A model generated the notes under the pieces. It ran no database searches and was not told where the DNA came from. It was given only the letters and a program-made list of their open reading frames with translations. This document shows, in pieces, positions 34,301 to 39,703 of a DNA stretch of 64,000 nucleotides; within the stretch, counting starts at the first letter, position 1, and each line of letters opens with the position of its first letter. The position numbers were made by a program, and so were the translations under genes. The stretch covers positions 204,356 to 268,355 of the forward strand of contig NW_004798104.1 in NCBI RefSeq assembly GCF_000002075.1, written 5' to 3'. Source of the stretch: Aplysia californica. Its lineage: Eukaryota > Mollusca > Gastropoda > Aplysiida > Aplysiidae.

Positions 34301-35973
34301 CTGCAGTGTGCTGCAGACCTCGATCTAGCCCAAAACCTAGCAACACGCACGCGTAATGTGTCACCAACGATGCCAAGCGCAAGAGAAAATGCCTTTCAAT
34401 TAACAAAAAATACGAAATAATCCAGGCTGTTAACAAAAAGCAAGCTCGACAGGCAGAGATTTGCCGTCAGTTCGACTTTCCACAAGGGCCGATTCACACC
34501 ATTATCAAGGATAGAGAGAAAATAGTGGCAGCATACTCCAATGGACAGTTTGCTCTGGATTGAAAGAAGATGAGACTACCTGATGCAGATGCTGTGGACC
34601 AAGCTCTTCTGATGTGGTTTAAGGAGGCAAGGAGAAAATTGGTGCCAAAACCTCTGTGCGTGGGTACTTGTGTCTAGGGAAACTACCCATGAATAAGTAC
34701 GGCTGGATTAGTCCACAAATGCTTACTTTCCTTGCATTTCTGATTTAACAGGGATCGGATATAACTGGACATTTTCTCTACTCCCACCATCCCTGTTATA
34801 TCAGGTTTCCACTGTATATAAATTACAAAATTACACGCCTTTAAGCACGGTAACTTCGGCTTTAGGCACGCTTCAGTTACAAGACAGTCAACACTTTCAT
34901 GATGACCCATCGAAGTTCAAACACAGTCTACACCGCAGTAGTGAGTGTGTTAAAAGAGAAACATGAAGAACGGAAGTAATGGACTGACACACACTCACGC
35001 GGAGAGGAGCTCTCAGCCGCGCGCGTGGGCAAAGGATCTAGCCTTGGGCAAAGCTACACACAGACAAAAAAAATACAAAGAGAGTCGGTGAGACGAGAAA
35101 GAGAGGCTGGCAGCGATTTCACCTGTGACCTTCGATATCCATTAATCCTGATTATAATTTATGTATCACGCGCGAAGTGGGATGAAGGCAGTTTTATGGT
35201 TGTGACGCAGCGGGCAGTGATACACACAGGCTGTGTGTAGGCCTAGTGTGCTGTATCGTGACTGGCCGTTTAAATTAAGAAAAACAAAACAAACGAACAA
35301 AAACTACAATGGTGGGTAAAAATGACAGCGCACACTTTTGCGTGACCACGACTTACAAACAAAGGGAAATTTTCTACATGAAAAGCTGCGGATTATGTCT
35401 ATTTTGCACTCAAGCACGCTTATACTTTCTCCTGATGATCGTGCTTAAAGCAGGCATGGACTGTACATATTACTACTCACGTGAAAGAAAAAGTGTAAAG
35501 ACTCAAAAGACTAGATTTTATCATTTTATACACAATGAAAAAGTGGTAGGCCTACCTTATTTTTTTTCGGATTGTCAGCATAGATTATATACTGTATAAC
35601 ACGGATAGGTCGAACACAGAAGACTCGAAATCATGCATCGGTCAAGCTGTGCCTGCGATCCGTTTGGTGGTTTTTTTTCTTTATCTTTGTAAGATATCCC
35701 ACGAACTACAGAGGCTGGTCTTGACGAACTCGAGCTATATCGTGTCATACTGTATAACGGTATAACGGTAATTGTGTTAAAGAGGGCATAAAAGTCACCC
35801 TGGCTCAGAATGGTCTCTTCTACCTTTCCTCAGATTCCAGTAGGAGCCTGGAGGTATCCAAACTGGGCAGCCCTGTGTCACCATCGGCTGAGTACGAGGG
35901 CCTGTACTCCACGGTACAGCAGACATTTACACAGATCTGTGAGAAGGCCGTGGTGCTGGGGAAGGTCTACTGA
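4459..35973 (+). CDS. INTS2: Integrator complex subunit 2 (INTS2), 22 visible coding exons, 5' end outside window
   Basis: INTS2 is a helical-repeat subunit of the nuclear Integrator complex, which binds the RNA polymerase II C-terminal domain and cleaves snRNA 3' ends and promoter-proximal nascent RNA. Exons: 4459-4603, 6491-6593, 7270-7383, 7963-8093, 8451-8630, 11174-11343, 11876-12001, 12509-12580, 13128-13242, 15608-15676, 16390-16524, 17882-18197, 19181-19301, 19785-19930, 20504-20708, 21627-21743, 23827-24034, 27433-27546, 30658-30765, 31301-31406, 32480-32647, 35834-35973. They total 3109 nt and give one open frame of 1035 residues plus stop. Every intron is GT-AG and every phase fits the next exon. 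Blocks such as ESVLVSQL-like, RLYCAL, DLVCNTLGMK, LLAAQDSA, IADPNLAKLVHFQ and PSMHICLDFIPEL match the human protein as I remember it. Human INTS2 has about 1200 residues, so about 105 N-terminal residues are missing upstream. No intronless copy or internal stop was seen. Confidence 0.96.
4805..5165 (-). mobile_element. tRNA-derived SINE S1, copy 1
   Basis: On the - strand the head (5163 downward) reads gtggcctagcggtaagac, then gtgggttcggggattcac, i.e. A- and B-box-like motifs. A body with tgtccttgggaaagacactt, like the conserved centre of V/Meta-type SINEs, follows; it ends in (attatt)n near 4806. Confidence 0.8.
5535..6388 (+). mobile_element. TA-flanked pogo-type repeat P1, copy 2, 854 bp
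   Basis: tagtcgaagctgtg at the left, caggttcgactg at the right, TA on both sides. Closely matches 26477-27363 along its length. No ORF; lies in an INTS2 intron. Confidence 0.85.
6491..6593 (+). CDS. INTS2: INTS2 exon, residues 49-82 and part of 83
   Basis: Acceptor tcccccag, donor gtgtgt. Contains SDLFECPVYLDEILDALC, matching the human SSELFESPVYLEE segment. Ends in phase 1. Confidence 0.94.
7270..7383 (+). CDS. INTS2: INTS2 exon, residues 83-120 and part of 121
   Basis: Acceptor gtctag, donor gtgaga. ELPNLL...ISETLLCVENG aligns with human AELPSLLPIVDVAEALLHVRNG. The start and end phases (1 and 1) join both neighbours in frame. Confidence 0.94.
7963..8093 (+). CDS. INTS2: INTS2 exon, residues 121-164
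   Basis: Acceptor cttctcag, donor gtaagt. GEKQEEESIGGHRR and CRMNP correspond to human GERQDEESLGGRRR and CKMNP. Ends in phase 0. Confidence 0.95.
8110..8345 (-). repeat. Fragment related to the right half of R3
   Basis: gtaaatctgtaaattgtcct, gggaaagacctgggaaaa and aatatttgaaaaaccgaatc parallel 13540-13620. In an INTS2 intron. Confidence 0.5.
8451..8630 (+). CDS. INTS2: INTS2 exon, residues 165-224
   Basis: Sixty codons between acceptor tttttccag and donor gtagtt. VEHCTMPGFAVAVT and FITSLLLGSD match human VEECHLPGLGVALT and FVSGLLLGTN. Confidence 0.95.
9030..9365 (+). repeat. Possible tRNA-headed SINE, unclear
   Basis: tttggtgtaaaagtcagact and gaattcagttcccaaa resemble A and B boxes of a decayed tRNA head; a GC-richer body follows. 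No second copy was found to confirm it. Confidence 0.3.
9963..10100 (+). mobile_element. Fragment of a P5-like element
   Basis: gtagtcttcacctaagatcc, then ccggttcacttaagattctg, parallel the left end of 42410-43337 with many changes. The other end was not found before the microsatellite at 10670. Confidence 0.5.
10666..10862 (+). repeat. (CT)n-(CTGT)n-(CT)n microsatellite
   Basis: About 197 bases of CT with a central CTGT/CGGT segment, in an INTS2 intron. Confidence 0.97.
11174..11343 (+). CDS. INTS2: INTS2 exon, residues 225-280 and part of 281
   Basis: Acceptor ttggtgcag, donor gtgagg. IVRLYCALKGIAAMK corresponds to human LLRLYCALMGIAGLK. The linker before it is shorter and different from human. 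Ends in phase 2. Confidence 0.94.
11876..12001 (+). CDS. INTS2: INTS2 exon, residues 281-322 and part of 323
   Basis: Acceptor tgtccag, donor gtgagg. LLRLVTSHPPQCQAG...FISLGIC corresponds to human LLQLMTSRPPATPAG...FVSLSFC. Ends in phase 2. Confidence 0.95.
12078..12132 (+). repeat. (TGTC)n microsatellite
   Basis: About 13 tetranucleotide units, in an INTS2 intron. Confidence 0.95.
12509..12580 (+). CDS. INTS2: INTS2 exon, residues 323-346 and part of 347
   Basis: A 72-nt exon with no start codon of its own. Acceptor atctacag, donor gtaatg. EEEQLVVNWLRWLMS matches human PEQEQLMVVWLSWMI. Phases 2 and 2 keep the frame. Confidence 0.95.
13128..13242 (+). CDS. INTS2: INTS2 exon, residues 347-385
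   Basis: Acceptor ctgggcag, donor gtaatg. EMLFLLALNFHNRQM and DLVCNTLGMK match the very conserved human DLVCSTLGMK. Ends in phase 0. Confidence 0.96.
13495..15260 (-). repeat. Composite repeat R3, copy interrupted by the 768-bp transposon
   Basis: Reverse order match to 59760-60760: ggtaattta-type end, gttaccacccagaa, tgctgtcacttgtgaaaaa, ctcatcgtgaccagtcagtg, ttcagtgtcactgcatcttg; then, after the insertion, aagactggttcttgacagtc and gccctttcacaggctcaaag. The continuity across the insertion defines one older element. Confidence 0.75.
14348..15115 (+). mobile_element. Internally deleted relative of the 37-kb transposon, 768 bp
   Basis: Ends cagggacgcc (14348-14357) and ggcatccctg (15106-15115), flanked by atatga on both sides (14342-14347 and 15116-15121). 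The left 640 bp match the zinc-finger end of the 3.1-kb element and the right 120 bp match its other end. About 2.3 kb is missing, with the join in an A-rich run near 14987. The zinc-finger frame is still open but its natural ATG (14713) is now out of frame, so it is probably not translated. It lies within a copy of another repeat in an INTS2 intron. Confidence 0.88.
15608..15676 (+). CDS. INTS2: INTS2 exon, residues 386-408
   Basis: A 69-nt exon, acceptor gtttttag, donor gtgaga. IFTMELFTEQ matches human IFTQEIFTEQ. The long intron before it carries a composite repeat with a nested transposon. Confidence 0.94.
16010..16355 (+). mobile_element. SINE S2 copy with two extra tandem 3' units
   Basis: Starts tgggtggttggtaggtgctc; the tail unit ending ttgcaagtgctgtaaaa recurs at about 16160, 16265 and (degenerate) 16325. 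Ends 35 bases before exon 16390. Confidence 0.65.
16390..16524 (+). CDS. INTS2: INTS2 exon, residues 409-453
   Basis: Acceptor ttccggcag, donor gtatgg. VVAAHAVKIPVT and SKHKVSVK match human VVTAHAVRVPVT and TKHKVSIK. SINE-type repeats end about 40 bases upstream. Confidence 0.95.
16806..16973 (+). repeat. CT-rich microsatellite
   Basis: Imperfect (CT)n broken by gt and cc, in an INTS2 intron. Confidence 0.95.
16975..17345 (+). mobile_element. Longer repeat S3 sharing the S2 tail, copy 1
   Basis: ggtgccactgactgaagtgt, gccattcccaaagggggg and tagtcgaagcagactttgtg, then the S2 tail gttgcgagcaccgtaacacc tctactaaaac. About 370 bp, in an INTS2 intron. Confidence 0.75.
17882..18197 (+). CDS. INTS2: INTS2 exon, residues 454-558 and part of 559, with a basic cluster
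   Basis: The largest exon (316 nt); acceptor ttccacag, donor gtaaat. PLHPLLPQLIESYVNSI and LLILYYLLLYED match human PLHPQLLPLIDVYINSI and LLVLYYILSYEE. Residues 509-520 (bases 18047-18082) read KKLKAGRKRKSR and are followed by an acidic EESEDAD run. They replace a non-basic stretch in the human protein as remembered, and could be a nuclear localisation signal. Confidence 0.94.
18324..18683 (+). repeat. 45-bp minisatellite, 8 units
   Basis: Unit words gactgtctttggcctaactt and tatctgtggagtgctatg. Units are nearly identical. Because 45 is divisible by three, all frames look open, but it lies in an INTS2 intron between well-placed exons. Confidence 0.92.
18935..19085 (+). mobile_element. SINE S2 copy
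   Basis: gctctggtgggtttgctgc, tatcgtcctcatctctcctt and gttgcgagtgctgtaataca. Ends about 95 bases before exon 19181. Confidence 0.65.
19181..19301 (+). CDS. INTS2: INTS2 exon, residues 559-598 and part of 599
   Basis: Acceptor ccggtcag, donor gtacct. SDTVMSQIPISYLVQEA matches human SSSLMDQIPIKFLIRQA. Phase 1 in, phase 2 out. Confidence 0.92.
19785..19930 (+). CDS. INTS2: INTS2 exon, residues 599-647 and part of 648
   Basis: Acceptor cacccccag, donor gtgagt. HFPHLCLVEDWL matches human NYPHLCIVDDWI. The second half is diverged and rich in Ser, Lys and Asp. Ends in phase 1. Confidence 0.94.
20248..20389 (+). mobile_element. SINE S1, copy 3, 5'-truncated with 13-bp target duplication
   Basis: tgtccttgggaaaggcactt and the taatagtgttgatagg tail, without tRNA head. 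Perfect flanking repeat tgacaaagagagt at 20235-20247 and 20390-20402, the mark of target-primed insertion. Confidence 0.88.
20504..20708 (+). CDS. INTS2: INTS2 exon, residues 648-715 and part of 716
   Basis: Acceptor gtttgcag, donor gtatgt. AIRLLEELS, GIPAMLRPGTPRRL and TPRK correspond to human IIEHLTLLS, LLNSGVPRRI and MPRR. Ends in phase 2. Confidence 0.93.
21190..21615 (+). repeat. Three degenerate S2-like units in tandem
   Basis: Units of roughly 110-160 bp share gaagggtgccagtgg / tcctacttcttttctttc / attatgtggat / tcttcactcaaacaaa. The last stops 12 bases before the acceptor of exon 21627. A related unit lies at 23350-23490. Confidence 0.5.
21627..21743 (+). CDS. INTS2: INTS2 exon, residues 716-754 and part of 755
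   Basis: Acceptor acccctcag, donor gtcagt. TVNVLQP and LVVDPLVVLRCDERV match human TVNALQP and LMIDPLIVLRCDQRV. Repeat-derived sequence comes within 15 bases of the acceptor. Confidence 0.95.
21917..22195. mobile_element. 279-bp MITE with the same CAGGGATGCC ends
   Basis: cagggatgccaaat at the left, atttggcatccctg at the right; flanks actcac and actctc agree at 5 of 6 bases. No coding capacity. Lies in the INTS2 intron after exon 21627-21743. Confidence 0.8.
22440..23243 (+). repeat. Interspersed repeat R1, copy 2
   Basis: Same as above without the extra segment. In the INTS2 intron before exon 23827. Clear terminal repeats were not seen. Confidence 0.75.
23517..23790 (+). repeat. 27-bp minisatellite, about 10 units
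   Basis: Unit tttctctttattcaaactat plus ctatgtg. Ends about 37 bases before INTS2 exon 23827 and so forms an unusually long pyrimidine-rich lead into that acceptor. Confidence 0.92.
23827..24034 (+). CDS. INTS2: INTS2 exon, residues 755-824
   Basis: Acceptor tccccccag, donor gtaagg. RQELKIALLAAQDSAIVQIL and LEVCLP match human REELKNALLAAQDSA and LEICLP. The acidic linker after this point in human is almost absent, or is encoded by an exon I could not see. Confidence 0.96.
24151..25082. mobile_element. TTAA-flanked (piggyBac-type) element, 932 bp
   Basis: ttaactcacttcagacggg at the left; cccagtcgcaagtgagttaa at the right. TTAA target sites and CTCACTT ends are the piggyBac arrangement. An open frame of 106 codons at 24381-24701 shows no transposase motif that I recognise. 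Confidence 0.7.
25620..26400 (+). repeat. Local duplication around the paired S2 copies
   Basis: gattctgcaaagacttggaatt occurs at about 25709-25730 and again near 26380-26401, each after a similar pyrimidine-rich stretch. Also gtcttgcagtataacc (26120) parallels gtcttacagcttacgg (25640). Confidence 0.5.
25728..26105 (+). mobile_element. Two adjacent SINE S2 copies
   Basis: Units at about 25738-25915 and 25935-26105. Each begins near gcgggtgctctggtgtgg, has a T/C-rich middle with cttgtaacacctct, and ends gttgcgagcgccgtaaaacc(tctactaaaac). ttggaattaactt stands before each unit, fitting a target duplication. No A/B boxes seen. Confidence 0.75.
26477..27363 (+). mobile_element. TA-flanked pogo-type repeat P1, copy 3, 887 bp
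   Basis: Inverted ends cagtcgaacctgtgtaag and caggttcgactg, TA on both sides (26475-26476, 27364-27365). Short repeats of the type gacaggtttccgtt are iterated near both ends. Non-coding; ends 69 bases before an INTS2 exon. Confidence 0.9.
27433..27546 (+). CDS. INTS2: INTS2 exon, residues 825-862
   Basis: Acceptor gtgtttcag, donor gtcaga, phase 0 at both ends. LCDLREVRCL and IADPNLAKLVHFQ match human LCNLREVQCL and IADPNIAKLVHFQ. Confidence 0.97.
28160..29977 (+). mobile_element. Pogo-type repeat P8, copy 1, carrying a nested P2
   Basis: Ends cagtagtctccgcctaaac and its complement (to 29977). Subterminal iterations of taaacgcacgctccg. The 785-bp P2 element sits at 28621-29405. Without it the element is about 1.03 kb with no ORF. 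Confidence 0.85.
28621..29405 (-). mobile_element. Tigger/pogo-like element P2, copy 1, 785 bp, transposase N-terminus only
   Basis: Ends cagtggaaacctgatataac and its partner, TA on both sides. On the - strand around 28800-29035 it encodes EIIQALDKKQAPLAEIC, QFNIPQRSIQTHIKDREKI and KKMRLPDAEALLMWFKEARR, the CENP-B/pogo helix-turn-helix region. The catalytic domain is absent. Inserted into P8. Confidence 0.9.
29985..30640. other. INTS2 intron sequence, nothing recognised
   Basis: AT-rich, with an open frame of 103 codons at 30245-30556 of biased Lys/Tyr/Phe composition and no motif. I see no repeat ends here. Confidence 0.5.
30658..30765 (+). CDS. INTS2: INTS2 exon, residues 863-898
   Basis: Acceptor gtgtttcag, donor gtacgg. 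GYPSELIPLVVAGVPSMH and CLDFIPELL are close to human GYPCELLPLTVAGIPSMH and CLDFIPELI. Confidence 0.97.
31301..31406 (+). CDS. INTS2: INTS2 exon, residues 899-933 and part of 934
   Basis: Acceptor gtttccag, donor gtgagt. QLLAQLCRQYHLPKSMNIAK matches human QLLSHLCIQYALPKSLSVAR. Ends in phase 1. Confidence 0.96.
31407..32479. other. INTS2 intron sequence, nothing recognised
   Basis: No ORF with a recognisable product; a short stretch near 31865-31950 recalls repeat sequence at 9150-9200 (gcctgtcaggg) but too weakly to call. Confidence 0.45.
32480..32647 (+). CDS. INTS2: INTS2 exon, residues 934-989 and part of 990
   Basis: Acceptor tcctcctcag, donor gtgagt. PSLLPICEAFPPLCDE and LLSQIGRVC match human PSLVSFCRAFPPLYED and LLIQIGQVC. 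Ends in phase 1. Confidence 0.96.
32690..32810 (-). mobile_element. SINE S2 copy, partial
   Basis: Reverse match: aggtgttacaagagagtaac and ggagagataaggacgata, ending in gcaaaccacacc. Follows an INTS2 exon by about 45 bases. Confidence 0.65.
32847..33635. mobile_element. TA-flanked pogo-type repeat P3, 789 bp
   Basis: cagtggagctcggattcaac and its complement (33616-33635), TA both sides. The motif ggattcaac is iterated near each end (32846-32960, 33565-33630). No ORF; in the last INTS2 intron. Confidence 0.88.
33945..35463. mobile_element. TA-flanked pogo-type repeat P4, with nested P2
   Basis: cagtccgtgccggctttaag at the left, caggcatggactg at the right, TA both sides. ttaagcac-type words are iterated at both ends. 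P2 copy 2 lies inside. Non-coding. Confidence 0.85.
34030..34814 (+). mobile_element. Tigger/pogo-like element P2, copy 2, 785 bp, nested in P4
   Basis: Same length and layout as copy 1, opposite orientation. Encodes KKYEIIQAVNKKQARQAEIC, QFDFPQGPIHTIIKDREKI and, after one stop, KKMRLPDADA...LLMWFKEARRK at 34405-34665. Ends in TA. No catalytic domain. Confidence 0.9.
35834..35973 (+). CDS. INTS2: INTS2 last coding exon, residues 990-1035 and stop
   Basis: Acceptor tttcctcag. The frame continues through SRSLEVSKLGSPVSPSAEYE and ends in VVLGKVY with TGA at 35971-35973. The C-terminal tail matches human only loosely (a Q-x-C-x-x-A/T-V pattern), so this exon rests mainly on frame, phase and splice site. 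No clear AATAAA was seen in the next 400 bases. Confidence 0.85.
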
Positions 35974-36237
35974 TGAAGCAGCACAAACCAGAAGTTCTAC
36001 AAGTGTACTTATAACATCCTAGCAGGTCTTTCTCGATATATACTTGCGCGGGGAAAGTCATGGCGCAGGGAATATTTGGTTGACTGTATGACCACTGTTT
36101 TTTTAATAGAGCAAAGAACATTTGCTGGAATCTGTGATTACGAAAAAGCTGGTGCGTGGATAGTTTGCTAAATGTACAATTCTCGGAGCTTTACAATCCA
36201 TATATTGTGTCCCGCCAAGAAAGGTTGGTTGAATGTT

Positions 36238-36420
36238 GGACTCTCAGTTCGTGGGTGGTTGGCGGGTGCTATGATGTGGTTTGCTCCTTCTTTCCTATCA
36301 AACATCTATCGTCCTCATCTCTCCTCCTTTTTTGTGTTTGTTACTCTCTTGTAACACTTCTAATCTTCGGCACTTATATGACCTTATTGTGTTGCAAGTG
36401 CCGTAAAACTAAAACATAAA
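36238..36420 (+). mobile_element. SINE S2 copy
   Basis: Full-length match to the 25738-25915 unit, ending gttgcaagtgccgtaaaact. Lies 265 bases past the INTS2 stop. Confidence 0.75.
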
Positions 36421-37239
36421 ACTGTTCGCAGTTACATGCAGAAGACCTGAGATTGTTTCAAATGTTACAGGAGTTTTTTTATCCTCTATCTTCGTCTGCT
36501 GAAATGTTGCATTTCTCTCTGCCTGGATAGGCCTTGCATGCTGGATCGAAGCCAACTACCTCCTAATTTGTGTCGATGTGGGCATAAAAATCTGCATTGC
36601 AATTATTACAGTAGTGCAACTTTCACTGAGATTTGTGAACTGGCACGCTAGTAGACCTACTACTGGTACTGAGAAAAGTTTCCTGCAGGTTGGCACATGA
36701 AGACCTGTGTGCACTGGTCAACAACAGCAGCCATTTTAGCACAGATGCTTTTTTTAATGACATTTTGCCAAACCGTGACCAAGACTGCGGATAGAGTTGT
36801 CTTCTCCGGTATGCTTTCCCGTCTGATTATCCCTAGTATTAACTCACTTGAGCCTGAGCTATTTTTCACCCAACACTTTTGGGGTATATAGATGTATTAA
36901 CCACAAAAAGACTGAAAGCTATCATAATTTTTTTTAATGCATCACGGTAAGGAGAGAAATGCTCTCAAAAAAAAAAAAAGAAACTGCATCTCTAATTTCT
37001 CCAAATAGTGTTTATTTTATCAATTTTTCAAAAGGCATTGTCTGGGGTTACCAGGGATGCCCCATGGCCAAAAAAAACCCCCTGAACTTTCTGCGGTCGG
37101 CTTTAGTACCCGCAATAAATTGACGAAAATAGGTAAGAAAGTACAAAACACAATGAAGTGTTATTGTGTAAAAGGATCACTGTGGATGAATCAAAATCAG
37201 AGAAAAAATCACTGAGCTTCAACATACCTGTAGATCTAG

Positions 37240-39066
37240 TCATAAAGACTTCTTGATTCTTTTTGCTGGTTTGTGGGTTCCATCAGCAGCTGGCCTCTTC
37301 TTACTAGTAGCTCCAACAATCCCAAGAATGGCATGTCTCTCAGCATCAGCCCTAGCAAGAGCAGACTCAGAATGTGTTGTTTTTTTCACTTCAGCAGCCC
37401 TCTTGTTGGCCCTGACTCTTGCTGACTGTATGTGGTGGCACAAAGACTGATCTACTGGGCTGAACTTGATGTCATCCCTGTAAAAATGACTGACACTAGT
37501 GGTTTTCTCTGCCAGCAGGAAATACTTCACTCTCTGATATGCCTCAGCTGTAGAAATGGCCATCCTGTTTGAGGTGCTATCTAGGACATTGTTGAGAAGG
37601 CTGAAACTTTGCTCAACTTTGGGGCCAGTAAAGAGACTGAGGCATTTTTTCACCATGTCTGTCATTGCTGGGTACTTTTTGATGACTGTGTTCCAAAATT
37701 CATCAAGCTCAAGCTTAAATGAAGCCTCCACATCTGGAAGCTCATTGTCAATGTGATAACTGTTCAGTTGTCTGAGAAAGTCATCTGTTTCAGGGAGGTG
37801 GATGAGTTTGTTAAGCTCTTTCATCATAGCTTTGGTTGTGGAATGTCTTCTGACAATTGGATCCAGGGAAGAAAGGGCTATGATCAATTTGTTTTCCAAA
37901 GGCAACTTTGATTTCATATAAATCCCAGTGCAGACAAAGGCTTTGTTGACTTTCTCTAACATTAACATTGACTTCCTATCTGAGTCTGGCATGTCTTTCA
38001 ATAGAGAGCTGCTCTCACTTCCTACTGTCATCTGCTTGGAAGGAAGGTAATGGTCCTTGTTTTCCAGATCTATCGACTTAACAGAGGATCTTGGAGCATT
38101 CAGGACTTCAGGTTTGACATAACAGGCTAGAAACTGTGTGAAGGCCTCCAGAATTTTGTCATACAGCTTGTGGACTTTGGGGATTCCTTTCTCCAGTGCC
38201 AAAATACAGTTCTTGAACAGGGGTGTTAGAAACTTGACAGCTTTGCAGAGAAACAGCATCTTTGATCGACTCTCAAAGACCTTGCACACAATTCTGCTTT
38301 TCCTTGCCTTCCCAAACATAGTCAGGTTCTTTGCTTTGAGTTTTCTCAGAATGCTGAAGATCAGATACCTTTTCCATGCAGGCAGTTTCTTCATGATTTC
38401 TGTTGCAATCTTGGAGTACTTCTCTTTCTTGTTTTGTGGTGCCCAGGCGAAGTAAAACAAAGTGATCTGGTCCAAGATGTCCAGTAGTCGAGAGGTGGCA
38501 TCCATCAAAGACATCCACCTGTGTCCAGCAAATTCAATTGGAAGGAGGGGAGGCTTTTCAAGTAGAGAAGAAATCTGACATATATCATCACGAAGATCAG
38601 CACTGAGAGAAAAGTCTCTGTGAATGTCTCCAAGAAGCTTTGCAGTGTAATTTTCTGGATCTAGATGTGTCATGAATGTTTTCACAATGTTGTGAAGATG
38701 ATGGCAAACATCACCATCAATATCTAGAATCTCAGGCACAGACTCCTTCAACTTGGCTTGAAACCCATTTTTGCTGCCACGCATATAAGCTGCAGAATCG
38801 GACAGGACTGACACTATATTTGTTAAACAAATGTCATCATCTTTGAATTTGTTTATCACTGCTGAATACACAGTGTCAGCGTTCACCACTGTCATCTCCA
38901 CTGATGCATACAGGTGTGTTACACTTCTACCTAACTCTTCACTGAAGTAGCAGACTAAAATGTTCAGAACACGTTTCTTGTTTGATTTCAGAGTGCTCTC
39001 ATCAATGTTGACAGAAAATGGTGTTTGTTTCATGGTGCTGACGTTTCCTGAGAACTCCTGACACAC
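37240..39066 (-). CDS. Transposase-like protein, C-terminal ORF (608 codons)
   Basis: A long ORF free of stops, which would catalyse element excision and insertion in the nucleus if active. Residues around 14-22 read TPFSVNIDES, a stretch typical of RNase H-like transposases just before the first catalytic Asp. LSDSAAYMRG and CHHLHN follow at about 88-125, then HRWMSLMDATSRLLDIL near 185. Near the end, SLFTGPKVEQSFSLLNNVLD resembles the hAT dimerisation region. The tail is basic (KKRPA...KRIKKSL), probably a nuclear signal. The first codon of the open stretch is GTG, so this is not a natural start. It continues from the zinc-finger ORF, which overlaps it by 65 bases in another frame; a one-base change in the GTGTGT tract near 39061-39070 would explain the break. 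Confidence 0.8.
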   Translation of the reverse strand: MCQEFSGNVSTMKQTPFSVNIDESTLKSNKKRVLNILVCYFSEELGRSVTHLYASVEMTVVNADTVYSAVINKFKDDDICLTNIVSVLSDSAAYMRGSKNGFQAKLKESVPEILDIDGDVCHHLHNIVKTFMTHLDPENYTAKLLGDIHRDFSLSADLRDDICQISSLLEKPPLLPIEFAGHRWMSLMDATSRLLDILDQITLFYFAWAPQNKKEKYSKIATEIMKKLPAWKRYLIFSILRKLKAKNLTMFGKARKSRIVCKVFESRSKMLFLCKAVKFLTPLFKNCILALEKGIPKVHKLYDKILEAFTQFLACYVKPEVLNAPRSSVKSIDLENKDHYLPSKQMTVGSESSSLLKDMPDSDRKSMLMLEKVNKAFVCTGIYMKSKLPLENKLIIALSSLDPIVRRHSTTKAMMKELNKLIHLPETDDFLRQLNSYHIDNELPDVEASFKLELDEFWNTVIKKYPAMTDMVKKCLSLFTGPKVEQSFSLLNNVLDSTSNRMAISTAEAYQRVKYFLLAEKTTSVSHFYRDDIKFSPVDQSLCHHIQSARVRANKRAAEVKKTTHSESALARADAERHAILGIVGATSKKRPAADGTHKPAKRIKKSL

Positions 39067-39703
39067 CCTCTTTGAGCTTGCATGTGGCAGATGTTCGTCC
39101 CAACTTCAATTCTTGCAGGGCTTTGTGATCTCTGGACAGCTCTTGGGCTAAAGAAACTAAATGGGGGGCAAGTGACAGTGGCAGAGAGTGCTCTGCAATG
39201 AAACTGCAGATGAGGCCCTCCTGATGTGATTTTCTGTCAGCCATGCTTATTAATCTGGGCATTGACTGTTGAGGCGTCTGAGATTGAGATGAGCATTGTG
39301 CAGCTGTAAGGACATTCTCAGGAGTCCCATATGGAAGTACTTGTTGTGGTGGCTCCGATTTGCCTTCCTCTAAACACTTCAGTTTCTTGAATATGGAAGC
39401 AAGAGCTGGTTGAGTCGCCCTCTCACTTTTTTTCTCTTTCATCTTTGTCATGTGTGCTGGGCGTTTCACGTGATCAGACAGGGCTTTTTTCCCTGAGCTC
39501 CCATACTTAATTTTGTCCTCACAGAACACACAGTATACTGCACCAGCCTCTTTCAGCTTCCTGAAACAGTCCGAATAGTATCCACCACCAAACTCGGGTG
39601 CCACTTTCTCTTGCAGCCATTCCCATTTGAATTTGTTTTTCAGACCTTTGTCCAACGTCTTTACACAAGCGTGACCACGCACAATGGAAAGGTTATCATC
39701 CAT
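39002..39703 (-). CDS. BED-like zinc-finger N-terminal ORF of the same transposon (233 codons)
   Basis: Begins with MDDNLSIVRGHACVK. Residues around 57-86 contain C-x2-C (YCVFCEDK) and then H-x5-H (DHVKRPAHMTK), the spacing of a BED or related DNA-binding finger. A Ser/Gln-rich linker follows. The frame ends shortly after LGRTSATCKLKEGV, where the 608-codon ORF takes over in a different frame. It should bind the element ends. The same N-terminal region appears in the deleted relative at 14348-15115, about 90% identical by eye. Confidence 0.75.
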   Translation of the reverse strand: MDDNLSIVRGHACVKTLDKGLKNKFKWEWLQEKVAPEFGGGYYSDCFRKLKEAGAVYCVFCEDKIKYGSSGKKALSDHVKRPAHMTKMKEKKSERATQPALASIFKKLKCLEEGKSEPPQQVLPYGTPENVLTAAQCSSQSQTPQQSMPRLISMADRKSHQEGLICSFIAEHSLPLSLAPHLVSLAQELSRDHKALQELKLGRTSATCKLKEGVSGVLRKRQHHETNTIFCQH

